Shown here: in pieces, positions 46,176 to 58,600 of the stretch
How positions within the stretch are numbered: the first letter of the stretch is position 1
How the letters are laid out: every line of letters begins with the position of its first letter
Assembly (NCBI RefSeq): GCF_032884065.1
Contig: NC_088863.1
Span: forward strand, 39,527,076-39,591,075
Length of the DNA stretch: 64,000 nucleotides
Source: Artemia franciscana
Lineage: Eukaryota; Arthropoda; Branchiopoda; Anostraca; Artemiidae
Direction of reading: 5' to 3'
Notes under the pieces: generated by a model
Database searches by the model: none
What the model was told of the DNA's origin: nothing
The model's input: only the letters and a program-made list of their open reading frames with translations
Program-made: the position numbers and the translations under genes

Positions 46176-49100
46176 CTCTCTCTCTCTCTCCCTCCCTCTC
46201 TCTCTCTCGCTTACTCACTTTCTCTCTATTTCTCTCCCTCTTTTTTAGTAAGTTAGTTTTTGAATAATATGTGTTTCCCCCTCCCCTCGTTTACCAGTCA
46301 TGGAGCTTTTGTGTGGATCAGCGCCTTTTATTTTTTTGTGAATATATCTTTTGTTGTATACTCATTTCCCAAGATCCTATGTTTTTGTCGGCCCTTTTAA
46401 AGTTTTCTTTATTATTCTACTATTTAACTATTAAGGTGATGAATTTGTTCTCCTTCGTTCTATTCTCTCGAAAACATTTAATTTTTCCAAAAACTGAAAC
46501 CTTTCATTTGACTCGTAAACACTGTAAAGGTGTTAATTATATTTATTTATTTTATCAAGTTGTAAGAAGATAATAGGCTTATCTGGATATAATTTCAGCT
46601 ACAAGTAGATATACTGTAAGCCTAGAAGGTGCATGAGTGTCATCCCTCCCCTTTGTCACTTGTTCTATATCTTAGATAGTGTGTTGAGCTTAAAAATTCA
46701 ATGATGCAATTTTGTGGATTTTCGCGCTTGATAAATATATCACTTCGTGAGCTATTTCTAAACTTACGTTTACCCTTATTGTATGGTACATAATAATTCC
46801 CATCCCCTCCTTAAGTGTCGTTCATATTTATTTATGTAATTCAGTATAGGGCATCATAATTTGAGACAATAGTAGGTAATGACTATTCATAGGTGTCAGT
46901 TCTTTTTCAAATATTCAGCACGCTATTAATAAATAAGTAAAGAGTCAAGTGCGTCCCATGTATTATTATTATTTTTATTCTCTGGTGAGTTGCAGCTCAA
47001 GTGGTAGTCATGAAAACTTGGGAGGGGACTCTTTCGATTACAAGCAGAAAAATCTGGTACTTTTCTTGGGAATTTCTTACAGTTCAAAAGGACCCCAAGG
47101 CACAAGAAAAAAAAATTAAAATGTGGTATCCTCCTTAAATGGGTCCTGAAAAGAGGGCCAAAAACTACTTCTATTTGAACAGCTTGAAAATTTCTTTCTT
47201 AAGCTGTAGACCACTTGGACTCTAATGAAAATAATCAAGTTTGGAATTGCAAATTCCACATATGTGGAACCCACATATGCAATTCCAAAATGTAGAATTG
47301 CAAAATTCCACATTTTTGTAGATAGGAGTTGAAACTTCTACAGTAGGGTTTTCTGATGCGCTGAATCTGATGGTGTGATTTTCATTAAGATTCCTCTGAC
47401 TTTTAGGGGATGTTTCCTCCTTTTTAAAAATCAGGTAATTTTTTTCAGGCTCGTAACTTTTGATGGGTAACACTAAACTCTATGAATCTTATATATTTGG
47501 AATCAACGAAATAAGCTAATCATTTTGATGTAACTATTGATATAAGAATTTCCTTTTTAGAGTTTCGGTTACTATTCACCCGATTCACTTCGTACTTACA
47601 CTTTGTTATAACGAAGTGTTTGATATTAATTCTTTGAGTGCCCCTCCCCCTGGTCTCTTTTATAAACAGTAATCATGATACTTTATGCTTTAAGTGATTT
47701 TGTATCTCTCAACATAATTTTATCCAATGTTCATCTTTAAGGTCAAATATTTTTCCAGCTTAAAAACTATCTCTTACTTCTTTTTTTTAGGAGGGAAACT
47801 TGCAAGTTTCATGTCAGGGATAGGATTGGATATGGATAGAACTATGAATGAGATCACCCGATTTGCAAAAGTTCGTCCAGTTCTTTTCATCATGATGGCT
47901 TCTATTGGCGCATTTTCAAGTATTCCAATTGGTACGTTTTTGGTATTCATGGTGATTTCACTGGCAACTGCATTTATCTCCTTTTTTGTGGTTGCAGGTG
48001 AGCCTATCCTATCTTATATCTTGAAATTCTTATTCTTTCAAACGTATCTTGTACTCGTCTGTTTTTGTTTTTTTTTTTGTTAACAAATGTTTTTTGTCAT
48101 ATACAAAACTGATACAAAGAAACTGATTAACGTAAATAGAGCCATGTATCTAGCTGTTGGTTTAAGGATCCACTGTAGCAGCTCGTAATTACAGCTATCA
48201 AACAAATCATTACCGATACATTGAATTTCTTTTAGATTTATTATTTTTTTTTTGTTTATTTATTTTCAAATTTTGCATCTGAACTGCCAGAGTAAGGACC
48301 TATCTTTTTTTTCTCTTTCCCTCTTTAGGTGATGCTAAATAAAGGTTTGCCACCTCATAGGATTGATGTTTGACGACCCACGTCTTTTTTTCCTAAAAAA
48401 GGTGGGATATCCGGTGCCAGTTATGAAGCTATGAGAGCAGCTCAAGATCTTCCTCACTTAGAAAAAAAGGTCGAAAGTTTTCCCCTTAACTTACAGCCTT
48501 AATTGTGGCTGTCCTTTACCCACGTAATATATATCTATGATTATTACTGGTCGAATCACCTAAATAATAATTTATGTAGACTCTTTGTCGCTATGTAATC
48601 CTTTAAATGTAGACTGTATTTAAGACATGAATAAACTCAAAAAGGTCATAATAAACAACAGGAATTCAGTTATGGAGTCATTCTTGATTTTTTTTTTTTT
48701 TTTTTGCTCTTTAGGATCAATTAAGTATTTGAAAGTTTTATTCATTTCTTGCGAAGCTGCAAAAAAAGCGCCCAGGTCAATGCCTGCATTAATAATTTAG
48801 TAATAAAATCGGAAAACAAGGTTTAGTTTTCAAAACTGAAAAATACATGTCATTTGTATTTGTTGCATGCCAACTCTGAAGGATTAATGTTCCAAGAACT
48901 ATTTTATTTTCAGGTTTGCTCCTGGGATTTGGAGCGCTAATGCTTGCAATTGCTTTGGTAGTCGTTGCTTGTGTGGCCATACCGCCTGCGTTGATGCTGA
49001 TATCATTCTATTTGGGAACTGCTGCCATTATGAAATTGACATCTTCCTGCTGGTCCGCTCTCCAGGGAAGCCATGTCCCGGGTTCAAAAAACTTCGAGCC

Positions 49101-52100
49101 GGTCCCCCTTTTTCCTGGTATGCTAATAATGTTGCTCCTATTAATTACTATTCTCAGTAAAGCAGAGATGACACACCAGCCTTTATGGGTTTAGTAGAAC
49201 AATGTTATTGAAAATAATAATTTTTTGTATAATAAAACTACAAAAGCAGAGCTTGCGAGGGTGTGCTAAAATAAAAAAAGAGTATGGAGTATGAGACCAT
49301 TTACCGAAACCAATAGAAAAAATAAACAACGAAACACTACAATATAAGTATAAAACCCCAAAACAACACATAAAAAATACAGAAGAATACAGACAAATGA
49401 CCCATTGAAAATGTAGTTAATCTGTTTTCAAAGCATACCTATCGAGCAACTTCACACGTAAATCAGACTTAAAATGGTTAAAATTACCATTATTCTTAAT
49501 ACCATTACTAAGTTTGCTCCAAAGCTTGGAAGCTCCATAAACAAGAGAAAAAGAAGACCTACTAGAAGCAAGTCGAGGAACCTCAATATTTCCTCGCATT
49601 CGAGTATCGTGTTGGTGAACATCTGACCTCTCACAAAATATACCTACAAAACAATCTGAAAGGCTCTCATCATGATACTTATATATAAAAGTCAAAGTGT
49701 TACGCAATCCGGCTGCAGGCATTATATTTATTTCACTATTGACCAACCTCATGGACTCCCGATTCCCCACACCACAAAATACTTGGATAGCGTTATTCTG
49801 GATCACACGGATTGGACGAAGTAACGAGGGGAAAGTACCAAGCCATATCGAGGAACAATACAAAATATATGGGTGAATAAGGGAAAAATATAACAACCGT
49901 AAAATATTTGGGTGGGGGAAATATGTTTTAATTTGCGTATCATACCTAAGTGACACGACAGTATTTTAGAAATCGAATTCACATGGTCCTTAAATTATAG
50001 GATTTCATCAACGTTATTCCGAGGTACTCGGTGAACCGTGTACGTTTGATAATTCCCCGCTTTTATGTCAGTTCAGTGATCCAAGGATAAAAGTCAGAGA
50101 TCTATAAAAAAAAAAATTGACTTACCTATATTCAGGTCAAGGTAATTGATTTTTAGCCATGTGCATATCTTGGTCATTGCTGCATTTAATGTTGACATAA
50201 GCAGTTGTTCCGTAGGGGCATCACACATCAGCGTTGAGTAATCCGCAAATAAGGGCGCAGTGACCTGTGTTTTACTCGGACCATTATCAACAAAATCTGT
50301 GATTCTGGGTAGGGCATTAACAAAATCAGGTAGATCATTAATAAAAATTAAAAACAGAGTAGGACCCAATACGGAACCTTAGGGAACCCCACAATTAACA
50401 CAACTTTCACTAGAAGAAATTCCATGTAAATGGACATACTGCTGTCTATTCTGAAGATAATTACGAAGCAAACTTAAATTTTGCGCCCCTTAGTTCGTAG
50501 AATTCACATTTTCTTAATAATATACGATGGTCAACAGCGTCAAATGCCTTTACCAAATCCAAGAACACACCAGCTACCCTAAGTTTCTTATCAAGCGCTT
50601 CATTAATTACCGAAGTTATAAACGAAATAGCCATTTCGGTTGTTCTACCTTTCCTGAAACCGAATTGATTTGGATGTAAAAGTTTATGTAGTTCCACATG
50701 CTCATATATTCTATAATTAAGACATTTTTCTAGAAAAGGGGAAATAACAGGTTATAACGAAATTGGTCGATAATTCCCCTGATCGTTCTTGTTACCACCT
50801 TTAGAAATAGGGGTTATTCTTGCAATTTTAAGACAATTAGGAAACTTACCTTGTTTCAGGCAAGCATTAAAAAGGATGGTAAATATTTTTGAAATCATTG
50901 GCAACGCTGTTTTTAAAACAAGAAGATTAATGTAATCACTCCCAGCCGAAGTACTTTTCATCTCGAAGATTATCTAACGAATTTCATCTTGTGGAACAGG
51001 TCTTAGATAAAATGATACATCAACAGGAGCCTCCATAAAAGTCTCAAGGGGAACATCAACATCAGAAGCTGCTGTAGTGCGAGAAAGTCGAGCCCCAACA
51101 TTTGCAAAATGCTCCGACATGGCATTACAGATATCTTCTGGTTCACTTAAAGCTGACCCATCGCGAGTAATAACCTCATTAGACAAAACAGAATCTTTCG
51201 AAGATATAACATGTTTACTAATTTTCCATGTTTTAGCTGGGTTACCACAAGCTTTTTTAAACTTACTTTCAAAATATTTTTTCTTAGTACATCTCAGGAG
51301 TTTGTTAAGAGCATTTCTGTTTTTTTTTATAAATTCATGTGCAAACTGGATCATTTTCATTCCTTACTGAATTTTTATATAACTTATCTTTCGTATTGAT
51401 GCAACGGAGCAAACTAGGTGACAACCACGGCTTTTTGGGTTCCTTTTTACTTGACCATGTCCAATCATCAATACAGGTTTGAATCAAAACTGAAATCAAT
51501 GTATCATAAAATCTTTGAAAACTTTTATTTATATCGTCTGTATTTCCAATCAGTATCTGAAATCTCCTCTTTAAACTTCTCAAGATTATTCTGGTTTAGC
51601 ACAGGGAGCGCACTCATTTTAAATCTGGAACCTTGCTTTCGTAGAATACAAAGTTTAAAACTTATAGATACATATCTATAGATATAGATATGTTACAATA
51701 ACTCCTGGATTCGAAAAATTTAAATTAGAAAAAATATTATCAAGAAGTTTTGACGTTAATGCTGTAACGCGCGTACAAATATTAATAGTAGGGAACAAAC
51801 CGTATGACATGCATAGCTGTAGAAAATCCATAGGAGTATTCGAATTCATCTCATGCAGGTCAATGTTGAGGTTTCTCCAAAATTGTCAAACTGTTCGTGG
51901 TAACGAACTGTAGTAAGGAGCAACTCGGCTCAATAGTAACCGAAACTCTAAAAAACGGAGGGGTTGGAGGGGGAAATGGGAAATCTTGAAAAAACGCTTA
52001 GAGTGGAGAGATCGGGATGAAACTTTGTGGGAAGAATAAGCATAAATCCTAGATACGTGATTGACATAGCTGGACTGAATATGCTCTCCTTGGGGGAGTT

Positions 52101-55100
52101 TGGGGCGGATGTGCTAGTTTGAAAAAATTAGAAAAATTGAGGTATTTTTAACTTAAGAACGGGCAACTGGATCTTAATAAAAGTTAACGTTTAGAAGGAA
52201 CTCATTTCTCAAAGCTCTTATTTTAAATCCTGAACAGATCTTGTGACATTGGGGGGAGTTGGTGGGGGAAACCGGAAATCTCGGAAAACGCTTAGAGTGG
52301 AGAGATCGGGATGAAACTTGGTGGGTAGAATAAGCAAATGTCGTAGACATGTGACTGCACACATTGACTTGATAAAGTCTTTTCCCCCGATTCGACCATC
52401 TGGGGGCTGAAGGGAGTGGAAAAATTAGAAAAAATTATGTATGTTTAACTTACGAGTGGGTGACCAGATCTTAATGAATTTTGATATTTAGAACGACTTC
52501 GTGTCTCAGAGCTCTTATTCTAAATCCCGACCGGCATTATGCCTCTGATTTTCCATTTAAATCCATTCGTTGATTCTTAGAATTTTGCTAGAGCTCCTGC
52601 CATATGGTTCTTCCGACCTCGTCACAAGTGCCTTATGAGCTCTTAGCTCTTGTTCAGTCTTATACAAGCTTTGACAGTAAACGTTAAAGCTGGGTTAGGT
52701 TAGGTTAAATTAGGCTATAAATGTCAGAAATGGGCTAAAAAACCAAATATAACCCAACCTAATCTAACCTGTCACCATCAAACCTTGTATAAAACTGAAA
52801 AAGTTGACTGGAAACGCTGACTATGTCCAAGGAGAAAAAAAAATATTTCGTCCGTTCACCGGTGAATGTTGACATCCATAAATTTCGGACATTCACGGTA
52901 ACATATATATTATCAAGCAGTTCGTAGTAAAGAACTGTAGTAAAGAGCGACCCGGCTCAATAGTAACCGAAACTCTAAAAAAAAAACAGAATTTTGATAC
53001 CAATGCTTACATCAAAAGAATTGCATTTTAATGCTGATTTTTAAATATACAAGTTTCATCAAGTTTAGTCTTACTCATCAAAAGTTATGAGCCTGAGAAA
53101 ATGAAGTGTACAGACTTTTTCAGGTGGGACTTCTTAGCGTTGGGGTGGAGGTGGGCTGGGGGGAAGGGGTTACTTGGGAGGATATTTCCATTGAGGAATT
53201 TATCACGAGGGAAGAGAATTTACATGAAGGGGGTGCAGGATTTCCTAGCATTATTTAAAAAAAAAACAATGAGAAAATAAATGATTTTTTTCAACTGGAA
53301 ATAATGAGCAGCATTAAAACAAAACGAACATAAGATATTACATATATAAGAGGATTCGTCTCCTCCACGATATCTTGCTTTTTACGCAAAAGTATTTTTT
53401 AGTAATTTCAACTATTTATTCAACGGCCTTTGTGATTCATGGGTCATTCTTAAAGATTTGACGAGGGGGTCAACCCCCTCATGCTCGTAATAAAAATACA
53501 CAAATGTAGAAATTTGTTGCGTAAGTTAATTCGTAAGGTACGCATGTTTATTACTTACAAAAACTTTCGTAAAAAATATAGTTGCATTTTTAAGTAACCA
53601 AAAATTGGAGGGCAACTAGGCTTCCTCCCCACTGCTTTTTATCAAAATTGTCCGATCAAAACTATGAGAAAGCCATCTAGCAAAAAAAAAAGAATATGCA
53701 AATTTTGTTTTAATTATTCATTTGCGGTGAGCCAAAATCAAAACATCCATTAATTCAAAAACGTTCAGAAATTAAATAAAAAAACAAAGTTTTTTTTACC
53801 TGCAAGTAAGGAGCGACATTAAAATTTAAAACGAAAAGAAATTATTCCGTATATTAAAGGGGTTGTCCCCTCCTCAACACCTCGCTCTTTGTGATAAAGT
53901 TCTTTTTATTTTTTTTTAAAGTAGAGTTGTAACAAAGAGTCAAACTTTAGCTTAAAGAGCGGGTTGTTGAGGAGGGGACAACCTCTTTATTATACGGAAT
54001 AATTTCTGTTCATTTTAATGTCACTCCTTACTTGCAGTTAAAAAAACTTAGTTTTTTTTTATTTAATTGTAAGTAAAGAGCGATGTGGGCAAAATGATTT
54101 TTTTTTACCAGGGCTCGTAGAAACTTTGAAAAGGGCTGATTCGGTTAAAAATTGAAAGGGCTAGTATCAGTGGTAGATATCCCCTCCCACACCTCGTATT
54201 TTCCCAATATAAATCTAATAGAAATTTTGAGATGGCCATTTGTTGTCGTAGAAACTTTGAAAAGAGCTCATTCGATTAGAAGTTGAAAGGGCTAGTTTCC
54301 TTTTTTAATGGTCGAAAGTAATTGGAGGTTAACTAACACATCCCCTGTGCCCACTATTTCCCCAAACATATCCAATCAAAATTTTGAGATAGGCATTTTG
54401 TCCAACGTTGTTTAAAGGTCCGAAATTATGTCTTTAAGGATGACAAATACCCCGGAGCCCCCAGGGATATGGTTGTAAGCTATACCCTGGGGGTATAAAA
54501 GGTTTATATAGAAATGGTGATGGTATAAACCTCGGAGGGGGGCTCCGAAGACATCCAGTCAAAATTTTTAGATAGTCAATTTGTTCAACTTAGTTGAAAG
54601 GTCTGGGAAAATGTATTTGAGGATGACATCCCCCCCCTACGAGCCTCGGGGCAAGGTTTGCAAGTTTTGTCCTTGGGACATATAAGGTTTCCACAGGAAG
54701 ATTGATCATATAGACTTCGGAGGGGGCTTATTGGATTTCTAATCAAAAGTTTTAGTGCCCTTTCTTGAAATTCAGAGTGATGTGTGAGTGGATATTCCAC
54801 CCCCATACCACTTGTTTTTCCAAAACGCATCTGATAGAAATTTTGAGATGGCTATTTGTTGTCGTAGAAACCTCGAAAAGTGAATGGAGGGGAACTAACC
54901 CCCTCCCACGCCCACCTTTTCCCCAAACACATCCAATCAAAGTTTTGAGATAGCCCGTTTGTTCAATGTAATTAATCAGAAGTTTTAGTCCCCTTTTCGA
55001 GATTCAGAGTGATGGGAGGATGGATACCCCCCCCCCCAACCTCGTATTTTCCCGAAATGCATCTGATAGAAATTTTGATATGGCCATTTGTTGTCATAGA

Positions 55101-55527
55101 AACTTCGAAAAGAGCTCATTCGATTGGAAATTAAAAGGCCTAGGGCCCTTCTTCATAATCGAATGTTATTTGAGGACAAATAAGCCCACCTCCAACGCCC
55201 ACCATTTCCCCAAACACATCCAATCAAAATTTTAAGATAGCCATTTCGTTCCAAGTAATTGAAAGGTCCGGAAATTACGTGTTTGAGGATGACAACCCCC
55301 TCACAGCCACCAGGGCAAGGGTTATAAGTTGTGCCCCTGGGGCATATAAGGGATGTACAGATAGGAAGGGTATATATGTATACTAGCTGTTGGGGTGGCG
55401 CTTCGCGCCACCCCAACACCTAGTTGGTGGGGACGCTTCGCGCCCCCCCCAAGCCCCCCCGCGCGCGTAAGTCGTTACGCGCCATATTAGTTACGCGCCA
55501 TTGTAGTTGTGTCCCTATGTCCCACCT

Positions 55528-55603
<76 letters not shown>

Positions 55604-58600
55604 TTTAACTACGTAAAACTTGCGAATATACAACATTCTTTGCTGTCCCATTGTCTGTGCATATAAATAGATTGTCAGGTTTACCGACTCTTGAACATGC
55701 AACATATAATGGTCCATGGGAAAACAATCCGTATTCAGATCTATACCTCATGATTCTAATGATTGCCCTTGAGCTTTGTTGATGGTGATTGCTAATCGAC
55801 CATTCCCTGAGTCGCCATCGTCATTTATATATCCCCCTGTGCACCCCGGCGTCCCCTTTGTAGTTATGTCCCTGTGTCCCGGTCGTCATTTATATTCCCT
55901 GTGTCCCGGTCGTCATTTGTGTCCCGGTGTTCCAGTCTGTGATTTCTCTTTGAGTGTCCCGGGCGTCATTTATATTCCTTGTGTCCCGGTGTCCCGGTCG
56001 TCATTTATATCCCCCTGTGCCCCCCGGCGTCCCCATTGTAGTTGTGTCCCTGTGTCCCGGTCGTCATTTATATTCCCTGTGTCCCGGTCGTCATTTGTAT
56101 CCCGGTGTCCCGGTCTGTATATACATTCGTTTTTTAGTTTTGTTTTTCTCCTTTATTTTTTTCCTTTTTTCTTTTTTTCTTTTTTAGTTTATTTAGATTT
56201 TTAGATTTTTTAGTTTTTTTATTAGTTTTTAGTTTTTTTTGTAGTTTTTACCATTTTTTTAGTTTTTTTAGTTTTTTTTTTTTACTTATGTCCTGGTCGT
56301 CATTTATACTCCCTGTTTCCCGGTCGTCATTTGTGTCTCGGTGCTTTGTTGATTGCTAATTTATATTATATTTATATTTATATTTTTTATATTTATTAAT
56401 ATTTTTTTAGTTTTCTTTTTCTCTTATTTTTCAGTTTTTTCCTTTTTTTTAGTTTTTTCTTTTTTAGTTTTTAGTTTTTTTTTGTTTTTTACCTTTTTTT
56501 AGTTTTTTTAGTTTTTTAGCTTTTTTAGTTTTTTTATTAGTTTTTAGTTTTTTTTTAGTTTTTGCCTTTTTTTAGTTTTTTCAGTTTTTTTTAGTTTTTA
56601 GTTTTTTACCTTTTTTTAGTTTTTTTTAGTTTTTTAGCTTTTTTAGTTTTTTTTTCTTTTTAGTTTTTTTTGTAGTTTTTACCTTTTTTAGTTTTTTTCT
56701 TCTTTTGTATTAGTGTGAAATAATTCAGACGTCATATGCGGACAAACACGACGTCACTCGACAGACAGACAGACAGAAATAACCCACAAACAACTTATTT
56801 TTATATATATTTATTCATATTTTTTTAGTTTTCTTTTTCTCTTTTATTTTTCAGTTTTTTCCTTTTTTTTAGTTTTTTTCTTTTTTAGTTTTTAGTTTTT
56901 TTTAGTTTTTTACCTTTTTTTAGTTTTTTTTAGTTTTTTTAGTTTTTTAGCTTTTTTAGTTTTTTTATTAGTTTTTATTTTTTTGTAGTTTTTGCCTTTT
57001 TTTATTTTTTTCAGTTTTTTTTTTAGTTATTAGATTTTTACCTTTTTTTAGTTTTTTTTAGTTTTTTAGCTTTTTTAGTTTTTTTTTCTTTTTAGTTTTT
57101 TTTGTAGTTTTTACCTTTTTTAGTTTTTTTCTTCTTTTGTATTAGTGTGAAATAATTCAGACGTCATATGCGGACAAACATGACGTCACCTGATCCACAC
57201 ACAGATCCACACACAGACAACTTATTTTTATATATATAGATAAGTTTCGGAGGGGGCTCATTGGATTAGTAATTAGAAGTTCTAGTGCCCTTTTTAAGAT
57301 GCAGAGTAATCGGAGTGGACACCCGTCGTATTTTCCTGAAATGCATCTTAAATGAAACTTTGAGATGGCCATTTGCTGTCATAGAAACTTTGAAAAGGGC
57401 TCATTCGCTTGAAGGTTGAAAGGGCTAGTGGCCTGTTTAATAGTCAAAAGTGATTGGAGGGTAACTACCCCCTTCCACGCCCACCATTTCCCCAAACATA
57501 TCCAATCAAAATTTTAAGATAGCCATTTCGTTCAATGTAGTTGAAAGGTTCAGAAATTATGTATTTAAGGATGACAATCCCCCTATCGCCCTCGGGGCAA
57601 AGGATGTAAGTTATGCCCTGGGGGCATATATGGTTTATATAGAAAGAGTGATTGTATAAACTTTAGAGGGGGCTTATTGGATTGGTAAACTGTCGTCTGA
57701 GTGCCCCTTTTAAGATTTAGAGTGATCAGAGGGAGGATACAACCCCCCCCCCCCCCACCTCGTATTTTCCCGAAATGCATCTGATAGAAATTTTGAGATG
57801 GCCATTTGTTGTCGTAGAAACTTCGAAAAGAGCTCATTCGCTTGGAGATTGAAAGCGCTTTTGTTCTTTTTAATAGTCAAAAGTGATTGGAGGGCAAAAC
57901 TAAGCCATCCTCCCACGCTCACCATTTCCCTAAGCACATCCAATCAAAATTTTGAGATAGTCATTTTGTTCAACCTAATTGAAAGTTCCAGAAATTGTGT
58001 CTTTGAGGATGACAACCTCAAAATTTCTTATTTCAAATTTTCACAGTCCTCGGGGCAACGGTTGTAAGTTATACCCTGGGGGCTTCTAAGGTTTTTATAG
58101 AAAGAGTGGTCGTATAAACTTCGGAGGGGCTCGTTGAGTTGGTAATCAGAAGTTCTAGTGTCCTTTTTTAAATCTGGAGTTATCGGAATGTTGCATATCC
58201 CGTCGTCTTTTCACATCTCATATTTTTCTGAAATGTGTCCGATAGAAATTTTGAGATGGCCATTTGTTGTCGTAGAAACTTCGAAAAAGTCTCATTCGAT
58301 TGGAAATCGAAAGGGCTAGTACTCTTTTTATTAGTCAAAAGTGATTGGAGGGCAACAAGAACCCTCCCCCCACGCCAAAGAATTCCTAATTATTTAATCA
58401 GTCCAAAGAAGTTAAGACTTTTTAATCGTATTTTATTTATTTAATTCTTACAATAAATAACCGAGTCAAACCCAAAACCAGCAGTGACCATGAGTAGGGC
58501 TGACATCCCCCATGCCTTCTCAGTACCGCAGTATAATTTGTGCTTTACTGAAAAAAATAAATGACCGTAGATTGTCAGTTTATTTTACATATACTGGTAT

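Larger units (their letters stand above)
55383..57240 (-). mobile_element. Helitron 2, both termini intact, non-autonomous
   Basis: The minus-strand 5' end TCTATATATATAAAAATAAG starts at 57240 and is preceded by A. The 3' end is a GC-rich hairpin (GTTGGGGTGGCG/CGCCACCCCAAC with CTTCG loop on the plus strand, 55389-55417) followed by CTAG at 55386-55383 and a host T. This A|TC...CTAG|T layout is diagnostic of Helitrons. Length is 1858 bp. It carries only the last ~65 codons of the helicase, a TA tract (55530-55600), minisatellite (55810-56350) and a T-rich (TTTTTAG)n region (56120-57130). It lies inside the family E array in intron 3. Confidence 0.92.
54080..58380. repeat. Tandem array of a ~430-460-bp repeat (family E), split by Helitron 2
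   Basis: The landmark CCATTTGTTGTCGTAGAAAC (with variants) occurs near 54238, 54853, 55083, 57369, 57800 and 58260. Each unit also holds CACATCCAATCAAAATTTTG, a GATGACAA(C/T)CCCC block and AAACTTCGGAGGGGGCT. The Helitron at 55383-57240 lies inside one unit. Open frames with GGGGGG-rich codons are repeat translations. Confidence 0.7.

Noticed and set aside
46008..46267. Three plus-strand open frames rich in serine and leucine
   Set aside because: All are translations of the CT microsatellite.
51077..51681. Plus-strand frames of 62-97 codons
   Set aside because: Antisense to the CR1/L2-like pol remnant; no motif of their own.
57583..57943. Glycine-run minus-strand frames
   Set aside because: Caused by the poly-C tract at about 57743-57757 within the family E array.
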